The notes below the pieces were generated by a model. The model saw nothing but the letters and a program-made list of their open reading frames with translations, searched no databases and was not told the DNA's origin. A program made the position numbers and the translations under genes. This document shows positions 21,524 to 29,081 of a stretch of 64,000 nucleotides of DNA, piece after piece. Source of the stretch: Micromonospora terminaliae (GTDB taxonomy: Bacteria; Actinomycetota; Actinomycetes; Mycobacteriales; Micromonosporaceae); assembly GCF_009671205.1 (NCBI RefSeq), contig NZ_CP045309.1, forward strand, positions 4,154,001 to 4,218,000. Direction: 5' to 3'. Within the stretch, counting starts at the first letter, position 1; each line of letters opens with the position of its first letter.

Positions 21524-21631
21524 TTCCGTCCTCCCCGTCGCCGGTGGCCGCCCGCCGGACGTGACGCCGGCGGGTGCGGGGCCCGGCCGCCGCCGGCCCC
21601 GACCCGAAGAAAACCAGCTTTTCCGCGCCCT

Positions 21632-21670
21632 GGGAGGGGCCAGCTCGCGCGCTCGGCGCTGGCCCCTCCC
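21632..21670. terminator. 13-bp hairpin in the P450 upstream region
   Basis: Arms GGGAGGGGCCAGC / GCTGGCCCCTCCC with a 13-nt loop, in the 237-bp divergent gap, 90 bp before the P450 start. It could be an attenuator or leader structure of the P450 transcript; its position does not suit termination of either flanking gene. Confidence 0.45.
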
Positions 21671-21760
21671 CGGGGTCGCCGGGCGAGGATTCGCCGGCGT
21701 CGGCCCGGGTAGGTAGCGCAGCGACCGCGCAGGGTCACCGAACCGCGTCAGGAGCAGCCC

Positions 21761-23008
21761 ATGAGCACCATCCCGAGCGACCGCAGCCCGGAGAGCACCC
21801 TGGCGTTCCTCCGCGAGGGCTACCGGTTCGTGGGCGCGCGGTGCGACCGCCTGGGCACCGACGTCTTCCAGACCCGGCTGCTGCTGGAACCGACGATCTG
21901 CCTGCGCGGTCGCCCGGCGGCGGAGCTGTTCTACGACACCGAACGCTTCGTGCGGCGCGGCGCCATGCCGATGCGCGTGCAGCGCACGCTGACCGGGGTG
22001 GGCGGCGTCCAGGGCCTCGACGGCGCCGAGCACCGGGGCCGCAAGGCGATGTTCATGTCGATCATGACGCCGGCGGCCGTCCGCCACCTGGGACAGCTCT
22101 TCGACGACGAGTGGCGGGCCCGCATCCCGGCGTGGGCGGAATCCGGGCCGGTGGTGCTCTACGACGAGGTGGGCCGGATGCTGACGCGGGCGGTCTGGGC
22201 GTGGGCCGGGGTGCCGCTGGCCGACGCCGACGTGCCGCGCCGGACCGCCGAGATGCACGCGATGATCGAGGGACCGGCCGTGGTGGGTCCCGGGCACTGG
22301 CGGGGCCGGCTCGCCCGCCGCCGCGCCGAGCGGTGGGCCGGCGAGGTGATCGAGCGGGTCCGTTCCGGCACGCTGCCCGCGCCGGAGGGCAGCGCGCTGC
22401 GGGTCGTCGCCGAGTACCGGGACGAGCAGGGCATCCGGCTGCCCCGCCGGATCGCCGCGGTGGAACTGCTCAACGTGCTCCGGCCGACCGTCGCGGTGGA
22501 CCGCTTCGTGGTCTTCGCGGCGCTGGCGCTCCACGACCACCCGCAGTGGTGCGAGCGGGTCCGCGACGACGAGGCGGCCGCCGAGAGCTTCGTGCAGGAG
22601 GTACGGCGCTACTACCCGTTCTTCCCGGTCGCCGCGGCCCGGGTCCGGCGCCCGTTCGAGTGGCAGGGGTACGCCTTCCCGCAGGGCCGCCGGGTGCTGC
22701 TCGACCTCTACGGCACCAACCACCACCCGGCGCTCTGGCCGGAGCCGGAGCGGTTCCGGCCGGAGCGGTTCGACGGCTGGCGGGGCGACCCGTTCGGGCT
22801 GGTCCCGCAGGGCGGCGGCGACCACTTCACCGGCCACCGCTGCGCCGGCGAGTGGATCACGATCGAGCTGATGAAACGGGCCGTCGGCAACCTCACCGCG
22901 TCGATGAGCTACCGGGTGCCGCCGCAGGACCTGGCCCTGGACCTCGGCCGGATGCCCGCCCTGCCGCCCAGCGGCCTGGTCCTCGACGGGATACGCCGGA
23001 CCGCGTGA
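21761..23008 (+). CDS. Cytochrome P450 of CYP152 (fatty-acid peroxygenase) type
   Basis: 415-aa haem protein. Haem-ligand loop GGGDHFTGHRCAGEW places Cys at 361. The I-helix has LRPTVAVDRFVVF with R241-P242 in place of the acid-alcohol pair of monooxygenases, the hallmark of CYP152 enzymes that use hydrogen peroxide and need no redox partner. Gln84 (GVQGLDG) corresponds to Gln85 of P450-BSbeta rather than His85 of OleT, favouring alpha/beta-hydroxylation of fatty acids over decarboxylation to alkenes (inference). No ferredoxin or reductase gene is nearby, consistent with this. Convergent with the DHFR-like gene; the stops abut. Confidence 0.92.
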   Translation: MSTIPSDRSPESTLAFLREGYRFVGARCDRLGTDVFQTRLLLEPTICLRGRPAAELFYDTERFVRRGAMPMRVQRTLTGVGGVQGLDGAEHRGRKAMFMSIMTPAAVRHLGQLFDDEWRARIPAWAESGPVVLYDEVGRMLTRAVWAWAGVPLADADVPRRTAEMHAMIEGPAVVGPGHWRGRLARRRAERWAGEVIERVRSGTLPAPEGSALRVVAEYRDEQGIRLPRRIAAVELLNVLRPTVAVDRFVVFAALALHDHPQWCERVRDDEAAAESFVQEVRRYYPFFPVAAARVRRPFEWQGYAFPQGRRVLLDLYGTNHHPALWPEPERFRPERFDGWRGDPFGLVPQGGGDHFTGHRCAGEWITIELMKRAVGNLTASMSYRVPPQDLALDLGRMPALPPSGLVLDGIRRTA

Positions 23009-23545
23009 TCAGCGCACCACCTCGAACCGCAGGTCGGTGATCTGCCCCGGGTCGTCGCAGCGGGTCTTGCGGAGCGTCACCGGACCGAGGTCGGGGCTGT
23101 CGAAGAGGCGTACGCCGCCGCCGAGCAACACCGGCACGAGGTGCACGACCATCTCGTCGAGGAGCCCGGCTCGCAGGCACTGGCGGGCCACGTCCGCGCC
23201 GAACACGCCCACGTCGCGGTCGCCGGCCGCTTCCCGGGCGAGGTCGGCGGCCTTCCCGACGTCACCGGAGAGGAACGTGACCCCGTCGAGCGGCTCGGCG
23301 GGCCGGTGGGTCAGCACGAAGACCGGCCCGGACCAGGCCCCGCCGTAGATGGCGCGGGCCCCCTCGCCGGGCCGGTTGCCGAGCTCCAGGCCGCGCCGGC
23401 CGGAGAGGATCGCGCCGGTGCGGCGCATGGTCTCGGCCCCGAGCGGGCCAGCGGCGCCGAAGCCGAACATCCACTCCGCCGAGTCGTCCGGCGGGGCGAT
23501 GAACCCGTCGAGCGACATGGTGACGTGCCAGATCATCCGCGCCAT
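23009..23545 (-). CDS. DHFR/RibD-C-domain reductase
   Basis: 178-aa dihydrofolate-reductase-like protein. It begins MIWHVTMSLDGFIAPPDDSAEWMF, the usual start of the RibD C-terminal-like YwjB/YyaP group, and has GLLDEMVVHLVPVLLGGGVRLF, also typical. It probably uses NADPH on an unknown pteridine-like or other substrate and is not the folate-pathway DHFR. ATG 23545 follows GAGGAGG. Its stop codon touches that of the P450 gene. Confidence 0.9.
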   Translation of the reverse strand: MARMIWHVTMSLDGFIAPPDDSAEWMFGFGAAGPLGAETMRRTGAILSGRRGLELGNRPGEGARAIYGGAWSGPVFVLTHRPAEPLDGVTFLSGDVGKAADLAREAAGDRDVGVFGADVARQCLRAGLLDEMVVHLVPVLLGGGVRLFDSPDLGPVTLRKTRCDDPGQITDLRFEVVR

Positions 23546-23618
23546 CGCGCCTCCTCGCGCCGCCCGCCCCCGGACGGGCGGGGCCGGCGCCAGTCTCACC
23601 CGGGGGTGTGACAGGCGG

Positions 23619-24077
23619 TCACTCGGCGACCACGAGCGCCTGCGGGGCGGCCTGCTTCATCCGGGTACGCAGCCACTTGAGCTGCATGGCGGTCTCCTGC
23701 TCGCACGCCTTGACCACGCCGAGCAGGTCCTCGTCCCGGGCCCCGTACGCGGCCTGCCCGACCACGGTCCAGCAGATGTCGCACTCGGCGGCCATGAGGT
23801 AGAGGTCCTGGAGGTCGCGGAGCAGCCCGATCGGCCCGGTACGCGTACCGGCGAACAACTCGGAGTGCAGCCGGTCCGGCTCGGCCGGCGCCTCCTCGGC
23901 GTACCGGCGGGCGAAGGGGGCCAGCTTCTCCGCGTGCGCGCGGCACTGGGTGGCGAGCTTCTCGCAGGTGTGGAAGACGTCCGGCTCCTCCGCGTGCGCC
24001 TTCCCCACCTCGGTGAACGCGTCGCCGAGCCGTTCCTGCGCCTTGTGCAGCAGGCCGAGATAGTGCGCGAGGTGCAT
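23619..24077 (-). CDS. Uncharacterised 152-aa helical protein, partner of molybdoenzyme
   Basis: Last gene of the five-gene operon. The sequence looks all-helical (HYLGLLHKAQERLGDAFTEV; LATQCRAHAEKLAPFARRYA; MQLKWLRTRMKQAAPQALV), like a four-helix ferritin-like bundle. It has five cysteines (38, 45, 99, 102, 125), including a CDIC pair, and several histidines. ATG 24077 is preceded by GGGGGAG at 5 nt; a GTG at 24083 overlaps the molybdoenzyme stop by GTGA, so coupling is tight. It might carry electrons or metal for, or help mature, the molybdoenzyme. That is inference from position; no family was recognised. Confidence 0.8.
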   Translation of the reverse strand: MHLAHYLGLLHKAQERLGDAFTEVGKAHAEEPDVFHTCEKLATQCRAHAEKLAPFARRYAEEAPAEPDRLHSELFAGTRTGPIGLLRDLQDLYLMAAECDICWTVVGQAAYGARDEDLLGVVKACEQETAMQLKWLRTRMKQAAPQALVVAE

Positions 24078-24079
24078 GG

Positions 24080-26527
24080 TCACTCCCCCCTCGACGGCGC
24101 CTCGGCGGCCGGCCCGCCCACCGTGGCCGGGATCCCGGAGCCCTCCGGCGGGGCGGAACCGCCCACCGTGGGGGCGGGTGCGGGCCGGCCGTCCGAGTCG
24201 GCCTCCTTCACCACCCGCACCGCGGCCACCTTGAAGATCGGCTGTTTGGAGACCGGATCCCAGGCGGTGATGGTCAGCTCGTTGGCCGCCCGGTCGTGCC
24301 GCCCCTCGCCCGGGGCGGCACCGTCGGCGGCGTCCCAGTAGCCGTAGTGGAACGGCACGAAGAGCACGCCGGGACGTACCCCGCAGATCCGGGCCCGGGC
24401 GCGGACGGCGCCGCGCGGCGACTCGATCCGGAGCAGGTCCCCCTCGGCGACGCCGAGCCGGTCGGCGTCGGCCGGGTTGACCTCCACCCACGACTCCGGG
24501 GCGGCGTGCACGAGCTGGGTGGCCCGGCCGGTCTTGGTCCGGGTGTGGAACTGGTAGACCGTCCGGCCGGTGGTGAGCAGCAGCGGGAACTCGTCGCTCG
24601 GCACCTCGGGCGACGGCTGGTAGGGCGTGGCGTGCAGGAACGCCCGCCCGCCGGGCTGCTTGGCCCGGTACTCCCCGGGCAGCAGCTCGGCCCCGGTGGC
24701 CAGGTCGTGGCCGTACGACTCGCAGTAGTCCGGGTCGGTGTTGAACACCCCGTCGGTGTAGAGCCGCTCGGTGCCGTCCGGGTGCTCGTCGGTGCACGGC
24801 CACTGGACGCCGCCGGTGCGCAGCTTGTCGTAGGTGATCGCGGTGTAGTCGCAGGGCCGCCCGCGGGAGCACTCCTTCCACGCCTCGAACACCTCCTCCG
24901 GCCCGGTCCAGGTGATCAGCGGCTTCCCGTCCCTGTCCCGGAAGTCCATCCGGCGCGCGTAGTCGAGGAAGATGTCCAGGTCGGGCCGGGCCTCACCGGG
25001 CGGCTCGACCGCCTTGTCGGAGATGTGCACGGTGCGGTCGACGCTGGTGAAGGTGCCGGTCTTCTCGCCCCAGGTGGCGGCCGGCAGCACCACGTCGGCC
25101 AGCTCGGCGGTCTCGGTCAGGAAGAGGTCCTGCACCACCACGAACAGCTCCGGGTTCGCCAGGATCCGGCGGATCCGCGCCAGGTCGGGCAGGGAGACCG
25201 CCGGGTTGGTGGCCGAGATCCACAGCAGCTTGATCGAGCCCTGCTCGGCGTACCGGAAGATCTGCATGGCGTGCGTCGGCGGCGCCCAGTGCGGGATCTT
25301 GTCGACCTCCACGTTCCACAGCCGGGCCAGCTCCGCGATGTGCTCCTCGTTGGCCCAGTTGCGCAGGCCGGGAAGGTCGCCGTCGGCGCCGCACTCGCGG
25401 TTGTTCTGCGCGGTGGGCTGTCCGTTCATCTGGTAGAGCCCGGCGCCGGGCCGCCCGAGCATCCCGCGGATCAGGTGCAGGTTGTTCACCTGGCAGGAGG
25501 CCGCGGTGGCCTGGTTGGACTGGTAGAAGCCCTGCAGGACGGTGGAGAGCAGCCGCTCGGACCGCCCGAGCAGCTCGGCGGCGCGCTCGATGTCCGCGGC
25601 CTTCAGGTCGCAGATGTCGGCGACCTTCGCGACCGGGTAGTCCTCCACCACCTGGCACAGCTTCTCGAAGCCGAGCGTGTGCGCCTCGACGTAGTCCTCG
25701 TCGTACCAGCCGCGGTGGATCACCTCGCGGAGCAGGCCGTTGAGCAGCGCCTGGTTGGTGCCGTTGCGCAGCGCCAGGTGCACGTCGGCCTCCCGGGCCA
25801 CCGGGGTGGCGCGCGGGTCGACCGCGAGCATGGCCGGCGGGTTCGGCCCGCGCCGCCGGTCCAGCATCCGCATCCACAGCACCGTCTGGGTCTCCGCGAC
25901 GTTGTGCCCCCACAGCGCGATGGCGTCGCAGTGGTCCACATCGGTGTACGACCCGGGCTGCCCGTCGGTGCCGAAGGACGCCTTGAGCGCGGCCGCGGCC
26001 GTGGCGGTGCAGAGCCGGGTGTTGCCGTCCATGTGCGGGGTGCCGATCCCGGCCTTCCCGATCACGCCGAGCGTGTAGTACTCCTCCAGGAAGAGCTGGC
26101 CGCTGGTGTAGAAGCCGAAGTGCCCCCAGCCGCCCGGGCCGTCCAGCAGCTCCTTCGACCGGGCCACGATCCGGCCCATGGCGGTGTCCCAGTCGGTCTC
26201 GACCAGCCGGTCCCCCTCCCGGACCAGCGGCCGGCGCAGCCGGTCCGGGCTGTGGTTGGCCTGCCAGCCGTAGAGGTCCTTCGGGTCGACCCGGCCGTGG
26301 TTGATCCGGTCCCCGGCGCGGCCCCGGACACCGACGATCCGGTCGTCGACGACCGCGATGTCCATGGCGTCGCCGTTGGAGTGCAGGATCGAGGCGCTGG
26401 GCACCCAGCGGTGCACGTCGGCCTCGGTGTGCCCGTCGGCCAGGAAGGTGTCCACCCGCACCGGCCAGCGCTCCCCCGGCCCGTACGGCGTGCGCGGCCC
26501 CCAGGGGTCCGCGATCCGGTCCACCAC
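24080..26527 (-). CDS. Bis-MGD molybdopterin oxidoreductase lacking N-terminal Fe-S cysteines
   Basis: 815-aa DMSO-reductase-superfamily protein related to formate dehydrogenase H and assimilatory nitrate reductases. The Mo-ligand region is MDGNTRLCTATAAAALKASF with Cys173, as in Fdh/Nap types. MGD-binding parts include LALWGHN-like IALWGHNVAETQ, IRGMLGRPGAGLYQMNGQPT and the C-terminal molydopterin-binding domain (VNPADADRLGVAEGDLLRIESPRG). The N-terminal CxxCxxxC domain that normally holds a 4Fe-4S cluster is replaced by RWVPSASILHSNGDAMDIAV, with no Cys. Reaction and electron partner are therefore open. It lies 3 bp after the HPP gene. Confidence 0.9.
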   Translation of the reverse strand: MVDRIADPWGPRTPYGPGERWPVRVDTFLADGHTEADVHRWVPSASILHSNGDAMDIAVVDDRIVGVRGRAGDRINHGRVDPKDLYGWQANHSPDRLRRPLVREGDRLVETDWDTAMGRIVARSKELLDGPGGWGHFGFYTSGQLFLEEYYTLGVIGKAGIGTPHMDGNTRLCTATAAAALKASFGTDGQPGSYTDVDHCDAIALWGHNVAETQTVLWMRMLDRRRGPNPPAMLAVDPRATPVAREADVHLALRNGTNQALLNGLLREVIHRGWYDEDYVEAHTLGFEKLCQVVEDYPVAKVADICDLKAADIERAAELLGRSERLLSTVLQGFYQSNQATAASCQVNNLHLIRGMLGRPGAGLYQMNGQPTAQNNRECGADGDLPGLRNWANEEHIAELARLWNVEVDKIPHWAPPTHAMQIFRYAEQGSIKLLWISATNPAVSLPDLARIRRILANPELFVVVQDLFLTETAELADVVLPAATWGEKTGTFTSVDRTVHISDKAVEPPGEARPDLDIFLDYARRMDFRDRDGKPLITWTGPEEVFEAWKECSRGRPCDYTAITYDKLRTGGVQWPCTDEHPDGTERLYTDGVFNTDPDYCESYGHDLATGAELLPGEYRAKQPGGRAFLHATPYQPSPEVPSDEFPLLLTTGRTVYQFHTRTKTGRATQLVHAAPESWVEVNPADADRLGVAEGDLLRIESPRGAVRARARICGVRPGVLFVPFHYGYWDAADGAAPGEGRHDRAANELTITAWDPVSKQPIFKVAAVRVVKEADSDGRPAPAPTVGGSAPPEGSGIPATVGGPAAEAPSRGE

Positions 26528-26530
26528 CGC

Positions 26531-27061
26531 TCATCCCTCCTTCGGCGCCGCCCACAGCGGCATCGGCCGGCCGGTCGCCCGGTTGAACAGCAGGTCCACC
26601 GCGGTCACCAGCAGCACGGCGGCGAACGCCACGACGAGCTGGACCGGGGTGTGCAGCAGCCCGAGGCTCACGATCAGTGTGGTCGCGCCGGCCGGTGGGT
26701 GCGCGGCCTTCAGCAGCACCAGCACCGCGGCGGTGACCGCGAGCGAGCCGGCCGCGGCCACGATCCGCGCCCCGGACACCCCCTCCTGCAGCGCCGACGG
26801 GCGGTGGGCCAGCCCGGTGACCACCAGGAACGCGTACCCGGCGAGCAGTGCCACCAGGTGCCCGATGACGGTGTTCCGCGGCGAGGACTCCGGCTTGCCG
26901 GGCTGCTCGACGTGCAGCATGATCGCCGGTCCGAGGCTGGGGAACAGCCACGGCTGCCGGGTCAGCAGGGCGACCGCGCCGGCCACCACCACGGCGACCG
27001 CGCTGCCGCCGAAGGCCCGCACGGCGGGCCGGGACGGCGTCTCATCGATCTGGGCGGGCAT
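26531..27061 (-). CDS. HPP-family integral membrane protein
   Basis: 176-aa protein with four predicted membrane helices and the eponymous motif in AAHPPAGATTLIVSLG. HPP proteins of cyanobacteria and chloroplasts are nitrite transporters (NasY/NITR2 type); in actinobacteria the role is mostly untested. ATG 27061 gives the usual N-terminus; the extension upstream is rejected. It sits 3 bp ahead of the molybdoenzyme gene and 63 bp after the dehydrogenase gene. A link to nitrate/nitrite chemistry with the molybdoenzyme is possible but unproven. Confidence 0.9.
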   Translation of the reverse strand: MPAQIDETPSRPAVRAFGGSAVAVVVAGAVALLTRQPWLFPSLGPAIMLHVEQPGKPESSPRNTVIGHLVALLAGYAFLVVTGLAHRPSALQEGVSGARIVAAAGSLAVTAAVLVLLKAAHPPAGATTLIVSLGLLHTPVQLVVAFAAVLLVTAVDLLFNRATGRPMPLWAAPKEG

Positions 27062-27124
27062 GTGTCGTGCTGTACCCCGCCGTGCAATTTCGAATCGACG
27101 CACGTCCCGGCGATCCCCGCCCGG

Positions 27125-28303
27125 TCAGGCCGCCTGCGGGTGCAGCACGGTGCGCAGGCAGCCCTCCTCCTTCTTCTGGAAGATCTCGTAGCCCCGGGCG
27201 CCCTGCTCCAGCGACATGGGGTGGGTGGCCAGGTAGCCGGGGTCGATCTCGCCGATCGCGATCCGGTCCAGCAGCATGGGGATGTAGCGCTGGGCGTGCA
27301 TCTGCCCCATCCGCAGCACGAGCGCCTTGTTCATGGCCGCGCCGAGCGGGAACTTGTCCACCAGGCCGCCGTACACGCCGACGATGCTCACGGTGCCGCC
27401 CTTGCGGCACGCCATGATCGCCTGCCGGACCGAGGTGGGCCGGTCGCTCTGCAGCCGGGCGCTCTGCTTCGCCTTGTCGTACGCGTAGACCGGCCCGACG
27501 TCGTGGGCCTCCATGCCGACCGCCTCGATGCAGGCGTCCGGTCCGCGCCCGGCGGTCATCTCCCGCAGCGCCTCCAGCACGTCGGTCTCCGCGTAGTTGA
27601 TCGTCTCGACGCCGAGCCGCTGCGCGGCCGTGGCCAGCCGCTCCGGCAGCCGGTCGATGACGATCACCCGCTCGGCGCCGAGGATCTGCGCGGACCGGGC
27701 GGCCATCTGGCCCACCCCGCCCGCGCCCCACACGGCCACCACCTCGCCGCCCTTCAGGCCGCAGAAGTCGGCGGCCATCCAGCCGGTCGGCATGGCGTCG
27801 GAGGCGAACACCACGGAGTCGTCCGGCACCCCGGCCGGCACGGTGAACGCGCCGACGTCGCCGAACGGCACCCGGATGTACTCCGCGTGGCTGCCCGAGT
27901 AGCCGCCGGCCGCGTGCGAGTAGCCGAGGATCCCGGCCGGCGAGTGCCCCCAGAGCTTCTCGGTGAAGACGGGCTGCGGGTTGGAGTTGTCGCAGAGCGA
28001 GTACTGCTCGGTGCGGCAGTACCAGCAGCCGCCGCAGGCCACCACGGAGCCGACCACCACCCGGTCGCCGACCTTGATCCGCTGCACGTCGGGGCCGGTT
28101 TCCACCACCTCGCCCATGAACTCGTGGCCGAGGATGTCCCCCTCCCGCATCGCCGGCAGGTACCCGTTGATCAGGTGCAGGTCGGAGCCGCACACGCTGC
28201 TGGCCCGCACCTTGACGATGATGTCGCCGCCCGACCGGATGGCCGGGTCCGGCACGTCGCGTACGGCCAGCCTGCCGACGCCCTCCCAGCACAGCGCCCT
28301 CAC
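27125..28303 (-). CDS. Zinc-dependent alcohol dehydrogenase, formaldehyde-dehydrogenase-like
   Basis: 392-aa medium-chain dehydrogenase. Catalytic zinc ligands are C38 and H60-E61 (ILGHEF); structural zinc ligands are C90, C93, C96 and C104. The NAD-binding motif is VWGAGGVGQMAARSAQ. The long insertions and VCGSDLHLINGYLP resemble glutathione-independent formaldehyde dehydrogenases and their actinobacterial relatives. GTG 28303 overlaps the SRPBCC gene stop by GTGA. Together with the formate-dehydrogenase-like molybdoenzyme this hints at C1 or aldehyde oxidation. Confidence 0.93.
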   Translation of the reverse strand: MRALCWEGVGRLAVRDVPDPAIRSGGDIIVKVRASSVCGSDLHLINGYLPAMREGDILGHEFMGEVVETGPDVQRIKVGDRVVVGSVVACGGCWYCRTEQYSLCDNSNPQPVFTEKLWGHSPAGILGYSHAAGGYSGSHAEYIRVPFGDVGAFTVPAGVPDDSVVFASDAMPTGWMAADFCGLKGGEVVAVWGAGGVGQMAARSAQILGAERVIVIDRLPERLATAAQRLGVETINYAETDVLEALREMTAGRGPDACIEAVGMEAHDVGPVYAYDKAKQSARLQSDRPTSVRQAIMACRKGGTVSIVGVYGGLVDKFPLGAAMNKALVLRMGQMHAQRYIPMLLDRIAIGEIDPGYLATHPMSLEQGARGYEIFQKKEEGCLRTVLHPQAA

Positions 28304-28941
28304 GGCCGGCCTCCCGCCATCAGCTTCTCCCGCACCCGGTCGGTCGCCTGCTCCTGCTTCGGGCTCCGCCCCGACGGGTCGTGCCGGGTGTCCAGCACCT
28401 GGCCGGTCTCGATGAGGGACTTGATCCGGCGCAGACCGCTGCGCAGCGCGACGTCCGGGTCGTCCCCGCCGGCCAGGCCGAGGGCCCGGCGCACCGGGCC
28501 GGACCGCCAGCGCAGCTCGGCGCGGATCTCGGTGCCCCGGTCCTGCGGCGCGGGCACCAGCTCGACCCGCCCCTGCTGGGCCACCGGCCCGTGGGTGACC
28601 CGCCAGCTCAGCCGGCCCGGGCCGTCGACGGTGATCTCGGCCCGCCACTCGGTGCCGCCTCCGGCCGGGTCGCTCGCCACGCAGCGCCACCGGTTGTCGC
28701 CGACCTGCTCCAGGGTCGCCCACTCGGCGAGCCCCCGGTCCAGCCGCTCCCGGTCGGTCCAGAAACCGATCACCGCCTCCACCGGCCGGTCCACGGTGAT
28801 CCCCCGGTGGACGACGTACCAGCCGTCCACCCGGTCGGGTTGGTGCCGGCGGCGGCGCCGGGCCACCACCCGGCCGACCCCGAGCGCGGTCACCGTGGCG
28901 GCGCCGGCCAGCGCCCACCTCGTCGCGTTGCTGCTGCTCAT
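28300..28941 (-). CDS. SRPBCC/polyketide-cyclase-like protein with N-terminal membrane anchor
   Basis: 213-aa first gene of the operon. A short hydrophobic segment (WALAGAATVTALGVGRVVA) followed by Arg-rich RRRRRH suggests a membrane anchor. The SRPBCC domain (about 45-180) starts with VVHRGITVDRPVEAVIGFWTD and contains LEQVGDNRWRCVASDPAGGG, like YgaP/CoxG-style cyclase/dehydrase proteins found in stress islets. ATG 28941 follows GGAGGAGACGTG. It would bind a hydrophobic ligand, identity unknown. Transcribed from the divergent SigB-like promoter just upstream. Confidence 0.9.
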   Translation of the reverse strand: MSSSNATRWALAGAATVTALGVGRVVARRRRRHQPDRVDGWYVVHRGITVDRPVEAVIGFWTDRERLDRGLAEWATLEQVGDNRWRCVASDPAGGGTEWRAEITVDGPGRLSWRVTHGPVAQQGRVELVPAPQDRGTEIRAELRWRSGPVRRALGLAGGDDPDVALRSGLRRIKSLIETGQVLDTRHDPSGRSPKQEQATDRVREKLMAGGRP

Positions 28942-28988
28942 CACGTCTCCTCCACCGGGGCGCCTCGGACCACCCGCATTCCGGTGCG

Positions 28989-29013
28989 CTACCCGGCCCG
29001 GAGGCGTCGAAAC
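28989..29013 (-). promoter_or_regulatory. SigB-like promoter of the molybdoenzyme operon
   Basis: Minus strand: GTTT (29010-29013), 15-nt spacer, GGGTAG (28989-28994), about 48 nt before ATG 28941. Its -35 box lies inside the inverted repeat AAACGGT-GAA-ACCGTTT (29010-29026), shared with the divergent promoter. Confidence 0.65.
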
Positions 29014-29022
29014 GGTGAAACC

Positions 29023-29047
29023 GTTTGATCACCGAAATTTCGGGCAC
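29023..29047 (+). promoter_or_regulatory. SigB-like promoter of the glycosyltransferase gene
   Basis: GTTT (29023-29026), 15-nt spacer, GGGCAC (29042-29047), 35 nt before GTG 29082. The 12-bp palindrome CCGAAATTTCGG (29032-29043) sits between the boxes and could bind an extra regulator. Confidence 0.65.
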
Positions 29048-29081
29048 GCTGCCGGCCCCGCCAGACCGAGAGGGGCGCCCC

